From: Yponomeuta sedellus
Lineage: Eukaryota; Arthropoda; Insecta; Lepidoptera; Yponomeutidae
Length of the DNA: 64,000 nucleotides
Reading direction: 5' to 3'
NCBI GenBank assembly: GCA_934045075.1
Contig: OW203732.1
Location: 17,205,889-17,269,888, forward strand
Part shown: one piece after another, positions 1 to 9,731 of the stretch
Layout: each line of letters starts with the position of its first letter
Numbering within the stretch: the stretch's first letter is position 1
Position numbers and translations under genes: made by a program
The notes under the pieces: generated by a model
The model's input: only the letters and a program-made list of their open reading frames with translations
Databases searched by the model: none
What the model was told of the DNA's origin: nothing

Positions 1-180
1 TCATCTCGACCCTGTGAGGCGCGAACACTGCCGTGTTTTTGGAACGGCTTTGGTACCTACTGTTGACAGCAAGTGAACCTTAACAAAGTTGGTGTCCTAG
101 GCGGACATGCGTCGATCGAATAGTGGATTCATTAGGGAAGGACAAGAAAAAAATACTCTGCTAAGTGATAAATCGAAAGA

Positions 181-257
181 GGTTTGTCAGGATTGTGGCA
201 AGTGGCAAGTCAGGCCTGAGGTTATGCTTGTATACATACATATATACACACGAACAA

Positions 258-325
<68 letters not shown>

Positions 326-345
326 ACACACACACATACATAAAT
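181..345 (+). repeat. Z-family retroposon tail running into a CATA/CA microsatellite
   Basis: The stretch at 187-225 matches the 3' end of a short repeat seen near 14.2, 22.1, 29.1, 45.6, 47.3, 52.2 and 55.6 kb (gtggcaagtgg, then gaggttatg). It runs directly into about 110 bp of CATA and CA units. The short reading frames through the array (HTHT/YIHT peptides) are repeat artefacts. Confidence 0.75.
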
Positions 346-347
346 AA

Positions 348-700
348 TTTAGATATCTTCGTAAGGTTTAAATATGGAGAGATATTTTTTCGGATACACC
401 TATAAAATCAGCCTATCATCAGTTTAAACCTTTCTCACGTCTAAAGTAAGTCTTTCACGTAAACCCGGTGAGGCGGCAGCGTCAGGTATGATTGTCTGTC
501 TGTCTGTTAGCCAATATGAGGAGTAATGGCCGGCTCGTGATAGTGCAGCCTTACGTCAGATAAATCGTTTAATGATCTAATGGCTTGATCTAATGGCTTG
601 ATCTATTGGTGGGTAAATGCCTCGCCTGCTTCCTCGGTGGTTATTCCTCGCGAGCATTCTTTTGCGCTAGTATTTCTTGAAGACTCGCGATAGATATAAA
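348..700. other. No gene recognised
   Basis: AT-rich DNA with a short tandem duplication (gatctaatggctt twice near 573-602). I see no coding frame, RNA gene or clear repeat boundary. Confidence 0.5.
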
Positions 701-701
701 T

Positions 702-1048
702 TTATATATTAAACGGGTCTAATCGCGATTATTTAATCCTTAATTCCCGACGGGTAACAAGGTAATTACGTTTTAGACAATAAATAATCGCGATTAAAGT
801 GGTCACGGATAGACTGAAGTGGCGAGTACAGTCAATTCTAAATTTCATACCTAGTTATTAAATGGGTCTAATCAGGATTATTTATTAGCTCAAAATTAAT
901 TACGTTATTTCCCGATGTTTCGGCAGCGTTACAGTTGCCGTGGTTCCTGGATTAGATCCGTTTAGTAAAGAACCATGTATGAGAATCGCGAATCATTAAA
1001 TCATAAATAATCAAATATCGCGATAAGACCCGCTTAATACCTGCTATT
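702..1048. mobile_element. A-family foldback element, rearranged copy
   Basis: Contains the family end motif aaacgggtctaatcgcgatt, the inner motif ttcggcagcgttacagttgc and the outer end motif gagaatcgcgaatcattaaa. The modules are present in both orientations and partly repeated, so this is a rearranged or doubly inserted copy. The intact example is at 4906-5217. Confidence 0.7.
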
Positions 1049-1084
1049 CTTAAGCGATCTTAAGGGGAATCTTATGGCGTGGGT

Positions 1085-1245
1085 TTTTTCAGTATCCTAT
1101 AGAATCCCACCGCAGGGTCTGTACCCTGCAGGCCTGTGCCTGCTCTTAGACAGAGAGAGAAAGGGAGAGAATGGGCTTAATTACAACGCGTGCCCACCGC
1201 GGATTAGCTATTCCAAGCGCTGCTGAGGTATATACATAGCACACA
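1085..1245 (-). mobile_element. B-family tRNA-headed SINE, 3' half
   Basis: Matches the body and tail of the more complete copy at 62190-62500: ccacy-gcaggr-cctgtgcctgctctc, then an agag run, tgggcttaattac-acgcg and cccaccgcggatt. The tRNA-like head is missing, so this copy is truncated at its 5' end. Confidence 0.65.
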
Positions 1246-1289
1246 TTTTGGTTATCAGGAAAAGAAAAATAAAAAAATATAAATAAGTA

Positions 1290-1375
1290 ATGGCCCAGGA
1301 CAGGAAAAACTGGACTGAATTGGGGGTGGCCTTTGCCCAGCAGTGGGACACCAACATAGAGCCTACGTAAAAAAA
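1290..1375 (+). mobile_element. Non-LTR retrotransposon 3' end (RTE-like tail)
   Basis: Carries the conserved C-terminal/3' tail signature of insect LINEs (gcccaggacagg, then tttgcccagcagtgggac) followed by an A-rich tail. Only about 80 bp remain. The RTE clade assignment is from memory of this tail type and is uncertain. Confidence 0.5.
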
Positions 1376-1420
1376 ATTAATGATATTTTAATATACATTT
1401 TAGTAAAATTAAATCTATAC

Positions 1421-1590
1421 TATTTTTATTTTTAATGCACTAACCCGTGCTAAGGACAAATTTAAAAACCTATTTAGAGGCTAAAAATTTCACCCATTAA
1501 ATTCGAACCCGCAACCTCTGGCACGGATAGCCAGAGGTTGCGGGTTCGAATCCCGGCATGGGTGAAATTTTTAGCCTCTAAATAGGTTTT
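1421..1590. mobile_element. F-family tRNA-like foldback retroposon, copy F1
   Basis: Two inverted arms each hold the tail (cactaacccgtgctaagg or its complement), the module tttagaggctaaaaatttc and the T-arm half of a tRNA-like sequence (gggttcgaatcccgg). They join near ctctggcacggatagccaga. The insert is bounded by taaaattaaatctRtac at 1404-1420 and 1591-1607, a 17-bp TSD with one mismatch. The flanking duplication shows that the hairpin arrived as one insertion. Confidence 0.85.
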
Positions 1591-2221
1591 TAAAATTAAA
1601 TCTGTACAAAGTTATTTATTTTTAAAACGAACATTAATGATTTTTTCAATAATAAGTCAGTGCCACAAGTTTAATAAAAATCACATTAAAATTTTACTAT
1701 TATGTCGACAAATACGAGTTATTCCTATTTGATTTTTAAATTACAGCAGTTGATAGTTTTTTTAGTTTTTGATCTCAATATTATCTTTTTGCAATTTTCT
1801 ATCCTAGGTAACAATAGTGATGGTACTTTACTTTCTTTATACTTTATTGTACACTTAAAAATCGTACAGAAAACACCAAATTTACAAAATAAAAAGCTGG
1901 ACATGACGGGCTTATTTAATGTTGGTATGTTCATCGCAGCATTTCATTCTCTATCGCTCGCGGTGAATACCACTAATTTAAGATTCGACCACGCTTTGTG
2001 ATCGTTGTTATTAAATATCGGCATTGTTTCGGCTGCAACGTTTAATTTGTTTCGCTTCGTTCAATGTTTGTTTGTTGAAGACAGTTTTGTAACACTTGAT
2101 TTGCAAACAAGTTTGGGTGCAGAGAAATAAACGGTCAAAACAACTAAAAGCTAACGTGTTAAAGCAATGGTTGGCGCAAAAATAGGGAAATTTTGTTGCT
2201 CCGTTCCTGGGAATTAAAAAA

Positions 2222-2679
2222 ATATAGTTATATATTAAACGGGTCTAATTGCGATTATTTATTACGTAAAACGTGATCACCTTATTTCTGCTGTGTGCTT
2301 GCTATGTGGTGTCGGCCTAGAGAATAGCAACAACCCAAATTCTTCCCGCGGGTGTCGTAAAAGGCGACTAAGGGACACAAACCGAGGGGTGGGCAGCAAC
2401 GCCCCCTGCAGTACAATTCCACCAAACTGCGATCCCCAACCCGCGTGGGAATTATGTGCATTACCCCCCAATGATGGCACAACCTTGCGCTGTGGCGCTC
2501 ATTAGGGGAAGGCTATGTCCAGCAGTGGACTAATATAGCCTGAAGAAGAACCTTATTTCTTGACGTTATGACAGCGTTACAGTTGCCATGGTCTCGGGTA
2601 GACCATGCCGGGCTGCCCCGTTTAATATACCTTTAACTATGTATGAGTATCGCGAATCATTAAAAAATGTGTTAATACA
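2222..2679. mobile_element. A-family foldback element split by a nested R retroposon
   Basis: The left arm (tatattaaacgggtctaatt) runs to 2289, and the element resumes at 2551 and ends with gtatgagtatcgcgaatcat. The R insertion lies between two copies of ccttatttct (2280-2289 and 2551-2560), so the order of events is A first, R second. Confidence 0.8.
2290..2550 (+). mobile_element. R-family short retroposon with LINE-like tail
   Basis: About 260 bp: a head (gtgtcggcctagagaatagc), a middle (gtcgtaaaaggcgactaagg, then gatccccaacccgcg) and a 3' tail (gggaaggctatgtccagcag...gcctgaagaagaa). The tail is shared with the LINE fragments at 26225 and 52289, so this looks like a non-autonomous passenger or an internally deleted RTE-like LINE. 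Its 10-bp TSD is ccttatttct. Short open frames within it are not conserved between copies. Confidence 0.75.
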
Positions 2680-2700
2680 GTGACTTGAGTTGTACTTAAT

Positions 2701-2955
2701 TTTCTTCTTCTTCTTCTTCAGGCTTTATTAGTCCACTCCTGGACATAGCCCTCGCCTAATGAGCGCAAGGTTGTGCCATCATTGGAGAGTAGTGCCCATA
2801 ATCCCCACGCTGGGCATGCGGGTTGGGGATCGCAGTTTGAGTACTACAGGGGGCGCTGCGGCCCACCCCCCGGTTTGTATCCTTCAGTCGCCTTTTACGA
2901 CACCCGTGGGAAGAATTTGGGTTGGTGCTATTCTCTAGCCCGACACCACACAGTC
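2701..2955 (-). mobile_element. R-family short retroposon
   Basis: Full-length reverse-strand copy of the element at 2290-2550. It starts with a cttcttcttcttc run (the tail's GAA repeat) and ends in tagcccgacaccacac. It is flanked by acttaattt(t) at 2694-2703 and acttaacttt at 2956-2965, a probable 10-bp TSD with one mismatch. Confidence 0.75.
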
Positions 2956-2965
2956 ACTTAACTTT

Positions 2966-3644
2966 ACTGATTAAGTATCTAGATTACGTATACATGTAAA
3001 AAATATAGCTCAATATCAAAGGGACACCTTAAGGCATTTTAACTGAATGTGCTTTCAATTGCAGATAAGCAGGTTGTAATTTTCATGTGCCTATTAAATT
3101 TTACTTTTATTAATTTTGCGTCGTAATACTTCAGAGTAAAATAACTAAGGTTGCAGGTACATGCAAACGTTTCCAACTTCTAAACATGCTAAGGTTAATG
3201 TGTGCGTGTAATGATCTCGCTTTTTTATCCTTAGGTACACAAATAAACATTATTCTATTTGTATTTGTTTCATCTCTTGAAATAAGTAATGAACTTTGAT
3301 TAAATTCCCTTCAGTGAGGCACAGATTTAGGTCTTAGCCTGAAATTGAATCGCATTCCTCTCTATTTTCAGCCTATACTCTGCCATTCCTTCCGCACTTA
3401 TGTTCGGAAATCTCATTTGCAGAATATCGCCAAAGGGTCCGACGATATTTTCTATTGAGTTTTCAATAAGCCCCGTTTAAGTGCCGCAGTAGACGTTTAG
3501 GTTGTCAGCATAAAGCGATCACCAAAATAATTCGGTTTTGGCGTGTAGTAAAAGAATTTCTGTCAGTGATATAACTATTCTGAGCGCCAACTTCCGTCGA
3601 AGTTTCACTATCAGTAAGCCCACTCTTTGTAAATTTGATTTAAT
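2966..3644. other. No gene recognised
   Basis: AT-rich DNA ending at the TSD of the 5S-derived SINE. The 64-codon minus-strand frame at 3519-3713 runs into that SINE and has no recognisable motif. Confidence 0.5.
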
Positions 3645-3657
3645 AATCACCACACTT

Positions 3658-4021
3658 AAGCGCTCGTGGCCTAGGCGAACCGAGTGATTGGAATCAATCA
3701 CTGGGTTAAGCAATAACAGGCGCGGTCAGGTACGGGATGGGTGAGCGTCCCGTGACTACCGCTAGTGGCATTTTTCCGAGCGCTTCCGTGCTTCGCAAGG
3801 CACGTTAAGCCGTTGGTGCCGGCTGTCATATAATGGCAGTCGTTAAGCCATGTCAAAGGCCTTATGGGCGGCTTGATAACATCTGACAGTAAGGCTTGCC
3901 ACAGTCTTACAATCCTCCACCAACCCGGACCTGGCCCCCGTGGTGGAGTATGGCCTATACCTTCCTCAGGGAAGAGACCCGTGCCCCTCGGTGGGGACAT
4001 AATGGGTTGATGAAAAAAAAA
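3658..4021 (+). mobile_element. 5S rRNA-derived SINE (SINE3-type), full length
   Basis: The head resembles the 3' two-thirds of insect 5S rRNA. GTTAAGCAA (about 3704-3712) and GGATGGGTGAGCG (about 3735-3747) are the A-box and C-box regions of the pol III internal promoter, and the 30-nt distance between their starts equals that in 5S rRNA. Next comes a family-specific body (ctagtggcatttttccgagc, then aggccttatgggcggcttga) and a tail (gtggggacataatgggttga) ending in an A run. The 13-bp TSD aatcaccacactt lies at 3645-3657 and 4022-4034. At least eleven more copies or pieces lie in the window. The 110-codon minus-strand frame here is antisense to the SINE. Confidence 0.88.
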
Positions 4022-4099
4022 AATCACCACACTTCACACTAAATATTTATTTATAATTTATTCATTTTTTTTTTAATTATTAATATTACAGAGGCGAAA

Positions 4100-4205
4100 G
4101 TTTTTGAGGTGTATGTTTGTTAACTTTTCACGTCTAAACGTATTGAGCGATTTTAATAAAATTTGGTATGGAGTTTGGATGGAAATTTGGTATGGGACAA
4201 TCTTT
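4100..4205 (+). mobile_element. H-family repeat fragment
   Basis: Matches the left part of the next entry (ggcgaaagtttttgaggtgt, cacgtctaaacg, attttaataaaatttggtat) and breaks off after the ggtatggagttt region. Short CATCA tandem units follow at 4295-4340. Confidence 0.55.
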
Positions 4206-4335
4206 TTTTTAATAAAATTTATTTTCTCTAACACCGTGAGGTACAGCAATTATTTAAGGTTATACCAATGAGGTAAGGCCGCCAATCATACTATCACATC
4301 TCATCACATCATCACATCACGTCACATCCCATCAC

Positions 4336-4545
4336 ACTAATATTATAAACGCGAAAGTTTGTGAGTGTGTATGTTTGTTACTTCTTCATGTCTAAAGGGC
4401 TGGAGAGATTTTAATAAAATTAAGTATGGAGTTGGCTGACACCCTGGATTACCATAAGGCTACGTTTTACTGCGGGAAATATGTTATTCCCATTAGAAAA
4501 TCGATAAACCGCGAGTACCACCGCGGGGCACAGCTAGTAAATAAT
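4336..4545 (+). mobile_element. H-family AT-rich interspersed repeat, near complete
   Basis: Runs from actaatattataaacgcgaa to ccgcggggcacagctagtaa. This is a very common lepidopteran repeat architecture (mentioned from general familiarity). The ctag end would fit a non-autonomous Helitron, but I see no hairpin or host-site evidence that settles the class. Another copy, at 18168-19978, is split by a LINE. Confidence 0.6.
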
Positions 4546-4905
4546 AAGCAGTGGAAAAATAGAGTAGCGGAGTGATCAAATTCATCATAATTATTGAGCT
4601 GACCATGTTTGTTTAATTGGCTCAATATATTTCATTTATTTAGAGAAATTCGTTGTTGTTCGTGTTGACCAATATCTCTAAATAAATTAAACAAGGTCTG
4701 TTAAACTAATAGACTTATTCTAAACTAAACTAAACTAATTACTTATTAAACTCACGACATTTCTACCGGGTTGGCCGGAGGCGGCCTACACGAGCCTACA
4801 TTAAAAAATATAGTTTTAAGGTTGGTCTATCAGTTTCAAGTGTCATTCACGAGGTGCTCACTTGATTTTTCGTAGTAAAACACATTTACAATTAATATTA
4901 CCGGT

Positions 4906-5217
4906 TTATATATTAAACGTGTCAAATCTCGATTATTTATTAGGTAAAACGTAATTACCTTATTTCCCGACGTTTCGGCACCGGATCGGTCTGTTGACGT
5001 AGTGAGTGTTGTGTGTCGGCCAGCTGCGAAAAATTAATAGTGACTACCCACAATAATTGACTGTACTCGCCACTTCAGTCTACCCGAGACCACGGCAACT
5101 GTAACGCTGCCGAAACGTCGGGAAATAAGGTAATTACGTTTTACCTAATAAATAATCCCGATTTGACCCGTTTAATGTAATAACTATATATGAGTATCGC
5201 GAATCATTAATAAATAC
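4906..5217. mobile_element. A-family foldback retroposon, intact reference copy
   Basis: 312 bp bounded by an exact 13-bp direct repeat taatattaccggt (4893-4905 and 5218-5230). Its ends are inverted repeats: aaacgtgtcaaatctcgatt to tttcccgacgtttcggca on the left, and gctgccgaaacgtcgggaaa to aatcccgatttgacccgttt on the right. A central unpaired region covers about 5000-5085. The right end carries an extra gagtatcgcgaatcattaat outside the palindrome, followed by A-rich DNA. The long inverted repeats suggest a MITE, but the TSD length and asymmetric tail suggest retroposition. Confidence 0.8.
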
Positions 5218-5230
5218 TAATATTACCGGT

Positions 5231-5800
5231 GTGCCGAAACCCTAAGGGTAGAAGTGGATGCGTTATTAGGGCGTCCCTAGAGTCCTTTTCGCACACGTCA
5301 GCGCTTCTTCGGCATTTTTGAAGGGTTTTGCATAAGTGCTAAACGTTTTCCATTTAAAGGAATAGGGGTTTTAATATTGAAATAGCTTATTTCTATTTAT
5401 TGGCAGAAGAAAATGCCTTACGTGAGATTTATTTTTATACCAACGCTACCATAATGTCTACATAATTGGTTAAAAGTAATCAATGCCGGCCGGCCCCGGG
5501 AATTTTAGGAATTTAATAATTTGTTTTTTAAATTCCCAGTGCCAAATAAAATTTATACGTATAGAATTTAAATATCGAGATAGTATTTAAATATCTAGAT
5601 CTCAATCGGTGCTCGAACAGCTTTATACATAAATTATATATTGACGATGGCTACAAAGATACCTACATTAAATTTCCTAGATTTGGGTTATGCCACTGAT
5701 ATGGCTATGCCTCGCGGCATTGGCATATCAGTGGGTATCCCGGGTGCTCACCGTTATGTGGGAAAAAAGCTAGGGTATGGGAGTTCAAGTGATTTTATCT
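5231..5800. other. No gene recognised
   Basis: AT-rich spacer with short local repeats (tggcatatcagtgg and related). No coding or RNA feature recognised. Confidence 0.5.
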
Positions 5801-5819
5801 TATACCAATGAGGTACTGA

Positions 5820-6195
5820 TGTGAGAGCGGTGGTAGCTTAGTGGGTAGAACCATGGACTGGCAAGCGAGAGCCCGTGGTTCGATCCCGAGTGCGGGCATG
5901 TACCAATGACTCTGTTTGATTTCAAAGTTACGTACATTTGCGAATTTGTAGTCGCAATACCACACGCTAACGGTGAAGGAAAACATCGTGAGGAAACCCG
6001 CGGCTTGGTTGGCTCCGCACGTATTGACTAGTCTTTCCTGTGGGCTAGGCCGACTAAGCTGTCAGGATGGTATAGGTGCTGGGCAAACCTACACCATCTA
6101 TAAAACCATGTCCCAGGCACTACAGCGTCGGAGTGGTCTCTTCAGCCATCTAGTGTGTGTGAGGATACCACTGGAAGCTGTATAAATCATCTCAT
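5820..6195 (+). mobile_element. B-family tRNA-headed SINE inside a LINE 3' UTR
   Basis: A tRNA-like head has an A-box region (tagcttagtgggtagaacc, about 5834-5852) and a B box (ggttcgatccc, 5877-5887). A body shared with other copies follows (atgtaccaatgactctgttt, then gaaggaaaacatcgtgagga). It sits in an older LINE-tail motif: ataccaatgaggta lies just before it, and a diverged ctgaggtaaagctgccaatt lies after it at about 6227. The downstream part (6000-6190) is less familiar and may be a second module. Confidence 0.75.
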
Positions 6196-6319
6196 TACGT
6201 AGATGCAAAAAGGCCAATCATCATCACTGAGGTAAAGCTGCCAATTGTACTATGTTCTTTTGTAAATATTTCGTGTTGTTAGTTCCAGAGTTCAATAAAG
6301 ATATACTTATGGATTCTTA

Positions 6320-7180
6320 TTTTACCTCGTAGAGAATGCAACTGAAGCAATTTTGTGTCTATAGTCAGAAAAGTAAAAAAATGGTAGCCAGCCATTATCC
6401 ACGACGAGCGCTTGCCACGTTCTATAACACGAGTTACGTCTTATCTTGAATAAAAAAAAACCGCCATTAAGTGCACATTGAAGTTCTGTAAATACGAAAT
6501 ATTCTGAACAAATAAAAAACTCAAAAGACAGAATTTTCTTAGTTATACACCATTTCAAATTTTATTTAATTATTTTCCTCGTTAAGATTCGCTTTTTTTT
6601 AAATGTGTGTTTTTTCTATAAATTCATGAATTTGGTTCCAAATTTTATAAAAAATTACCTATAGTCTTGTAAGATAATTCTTGTGAAGCTGCAACGGATA
6701 AGGTACCCCTAACTGCCACGTTTAAAGTTTCCACACTGTATACGGGAATGACACAGGTAACTTTGGCAGAGAGTAACATACGCACGTATGGAATAGGCTT
6801 ATAAATAGCCCAAGTTATGACATTAAGAATAATTATGTCACAACTTTATCCTCCGGAAAATACCGCAAGAGAGATAACTTACACACAAGCGGAATCTTAA
6901 TTTAAAGCCTATCGGGTTTCTAGGCAAAAAAGCAGCTTTTCCTAACCGAACTTTTTTCAGACATTCTGGTCACATACTGGCTTAAAATGAGTCCTTCTTA
7001 AGAATTATGTAAGGGGAAGTGCACATCCGTCGATCGGAATAGTGGGAAAGACTTTATCTAAGTGTACTGTAGATTTAGAGTCTACTGAGTCTCCATCGTC
7101 AACCTCCGATGGACACTCATTAGACTCTGAAGAAATTGCTATTCACAGCAATATGGCCGCCAATTATATTTTAAATTTGA
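6320..7180. other. No gene recognised
   Basis: AT-rich. A 78-codon minus-strand frame (6322-6558) and a 60-codon plus frame (7042-7224) show no domain, and the latter runs into the F2 insertion. Confidence 0.5.
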
Positions 7181-7193
7181 AAATATTAAATTT

Positions 7194-7365
7194 ATATTCT
7201 TTTTCATGTACTAACCCGTGCTAAGGACAATTTTAAAAACCTGTTTAGAGGCTAAAAATTCCACCCATGCAGGGACTTGAACCCGCGACCTCTGGCACGG
7301 TTAACCAGAGGTCGCGGGTTCGAGTCCCTGCATGGGTGGAATTCTTAGCCTCCAAATAGGTTTTT
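7194..7365. mobile_element. F-family tRNA-like foldback retroposon, copy F2
   Basis: Two inverted arms meet at about 7299-7302. Both arms carry the same private variant in the T-arm region: tgcagggac on the left and gtccctgca on the right, where other copies have tgccgggat and atcccggca. Flanks aaaatattaaattt (7180-7193) and aaaatgttaagttt (7366-7379) are a probable 14-bp TSD with two mismatches. Confidence 0.75.
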
Positions 7366-7379
7366 AAAATGTTAAGTTT

Positions 7380-9365
7380 GTTTTTTATTGTTGTCTTATC
7401 TTATCTCATCTTATTTGATAGTCCATGAGCTGCTACAAAAAGGCTCTACAAATACTAGGTGTCCTAATCAAAAACCGCAAAAGAATTCCGATAGACGCTG
7501 GCATTTTATAACATACTTGAAGTGATCGTTTTAGTCATTATTCTTTTCATCCATAGTTATTTCATGTACATAAATGGACAGTTCGTTTTTATAGTTAGGT
7601 ATTTCCACTTGCTACTATCTCCACCCTAACAGTTGAAGATAAATACGGTGTGCGTTCATTATAATAACCTTTCCGTCACACGTCAATTAGATTATATTAG
7701 AACATTCTTTGTTGTACATACAATAAGCTTATTTATACATAGGCAAGCTTAATAATAATGAGTATTCTCGATTGGTTTCGGTGTCAAATAACAAAATTTA
7801 GTTCACAATTTCCCGCACAATCTGCTCGCAGCCGAATATCGAGCGCTAGAGGAAATATCGAAAATATCCGGGCGCGGAACACAAGTTCCCTTTCAGTGGG
7901 GTCTTTGTTTTAAATCGCTTTTCATCGCTGGAGTAGGCGTGTTTAATTTAATATCGCAGGGTCGATGGCACAGCTCTCTCGTTTATTGTAAGGGTGTTAC
8001 AAATATTTGAGCCCGTGGAGAAAGGCGCTTTTGATAGCTAGAACTTTAGATACTCAAGAGCAAAGAATATTTATTTTTATTTTATTTATTAGGACTACCA
8101 ACAAGATATACACCAATACATTTTCAATAGACCATAACTAGAAATAAACTAAGTGTTACCTCACTTACACGCAGTCACAACATGCACCGTTAGTATAAAG
8201 TTGCTTGAGGACTTCATGTATTAATTATAATTTACACTGGTTTATAGTTAAGTTTGCTAATAAAGTCATGAGATAATTTAATAATAATAATAATATGTCT
8301 TTACTAATATTACTGTACTTATATGTTTCGCTCTATATTTTACCATTTAAGCCATTAAACTAGAAAGATTTCGTCAGTTACTTTATTTTGCTCTTGAGTG
8401 TAGACAGATTGCACATGACAAAGTTTACAAGTTCGTTTCTTACTCTAAAAGCGGTCTTAACACCGAGAGTGAGCTCTCTCATACACCTTTTATAAAGGAG
8501 AAACAAAGAGAGTTGTCGACTCCTCAGGAAGATAAAGAAATCATGTACATACAAAGAATACATAGACAAGGAAATTTGGAGACATAGGAATACAGTAGTA
8601 TTTAATCATGTTCAGTGTTGCATATCAAATTTAGTTCATAAACAATAACGCAATGCTGACTATAAAGTTAAATTACCTTTTCTTAAACATGCGCGGAAAT
8701 ATTATCATTACTTTTGAAAAAAGAACACGCGAAGTATCATATTTACGTAGACTGAAAAAACAAAATCACTTCCCGGCGCATTCTTTGAATTTGGAACGAA
8801 GAGCGCACCTGCAATGTTGTATGAAACGTTGTGCTATTTGAATTTAGAACCCTTTCATCTATCGTACACATTGCGTTTTCGTGACTGCCACAGATCAGAT
8901 GCGCGAGTATGCAATCACTACGTTTTAAGAGTCGGCACTTCCTAGCAACTCGTTTTCAAAATTAAGAACGTAGTTTGTACCAACCTAATCAAAAATTGGA
9001 TAGTACCAACATGAGAATGAAATTGCAAAACATTAGTGATGGACTATACGTATCACATATCGATATCGATAAAAAAAAATCGAGGTGCCTCTCCTCTTAC
9101 CTTATTTTCATGCTTTGGAGATTAAAGTAGGCGATAAATCCCAACACAGTATGTCAACTCAATTATGACATTGTGTGAATGGATTATCGCTTACTTTCAT
9201 AATGAAACAGGCATTTTTTTTAAAACAAATCATTTATTTAGCATCAATAAGTGTAGAAACCCTTATGTCACCAACGCGTCGCTTCGCTGTCAAAACTTTG
9301 CACTTGGGTAGAATTTCAAATGTTTGGAGTCTGAAACAAACAAAATAATGAGTCAAAAAATATAT
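7380..9365. other. No gene recognised (2 kb)
   Basis: AT-rich with short frames only (for example 8378-8569 minus, 8653-8841 plus), none with a motif. The stretch at 8070-8160 resembles a worn LINE 3' end (tttatttattaggactacc) but is too short to assign. Confidence 0.5.
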
Positions 9366-9370
9366 TACCT

Positions 9371-9598
9371 ATACCATATTTATTTGAGGCTGAGACGAAA
9401 TGAAATTTTTTAATACTTTTAAAATAAATACTGTCTTATTATAATATTGTATACGTAATTTTTTTTATAAAGTATTAAATCTACTTTACTTAATTCTTAG
9501 TGTAAAAACCGAAATAACCTTTTTTTACAATGAAAATAGTCTAGAAAGTACTGAAAAGTTGTTTACATTTTGTCTCAGCCCCAAATAAATATGGTATT
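9371..9598. mobile_element. MITE, about 228 bp
   Basis: Terminal inverted repeats: ataccatatttatttgaggc continues to tgagac (9371-9396), and its near-exact complement lies at 9572-9598 (gtctcagccccaaataaata...). The centre is AT-rich and noncoding. The TSD is unclear. It lies just downstream of the P-like transposase relic; whether it is that element's terminus or a separate insertion cannot be decided here. Confidence 0.6.
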
Positions 9599-9731
9599 GG
9601 TACTGCTAATAATATTAATCTCAAGGAACGTTTGTATCACCTGTTTACTATTTTGCTGTACTTTGAGCTTGCGAAATTTTATTTGCGTTCACGTTAATTT
9701 CTTCTGCCTTTATGAAATCATTATTATATAT

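Noticed and set aside
3698..4030. 110-codon minus-strand ORF
   Set aside because: Antisense reading of the 5S-derived SINE; similar frames at 40669 and 63058 arise from other copies of the same repeat.
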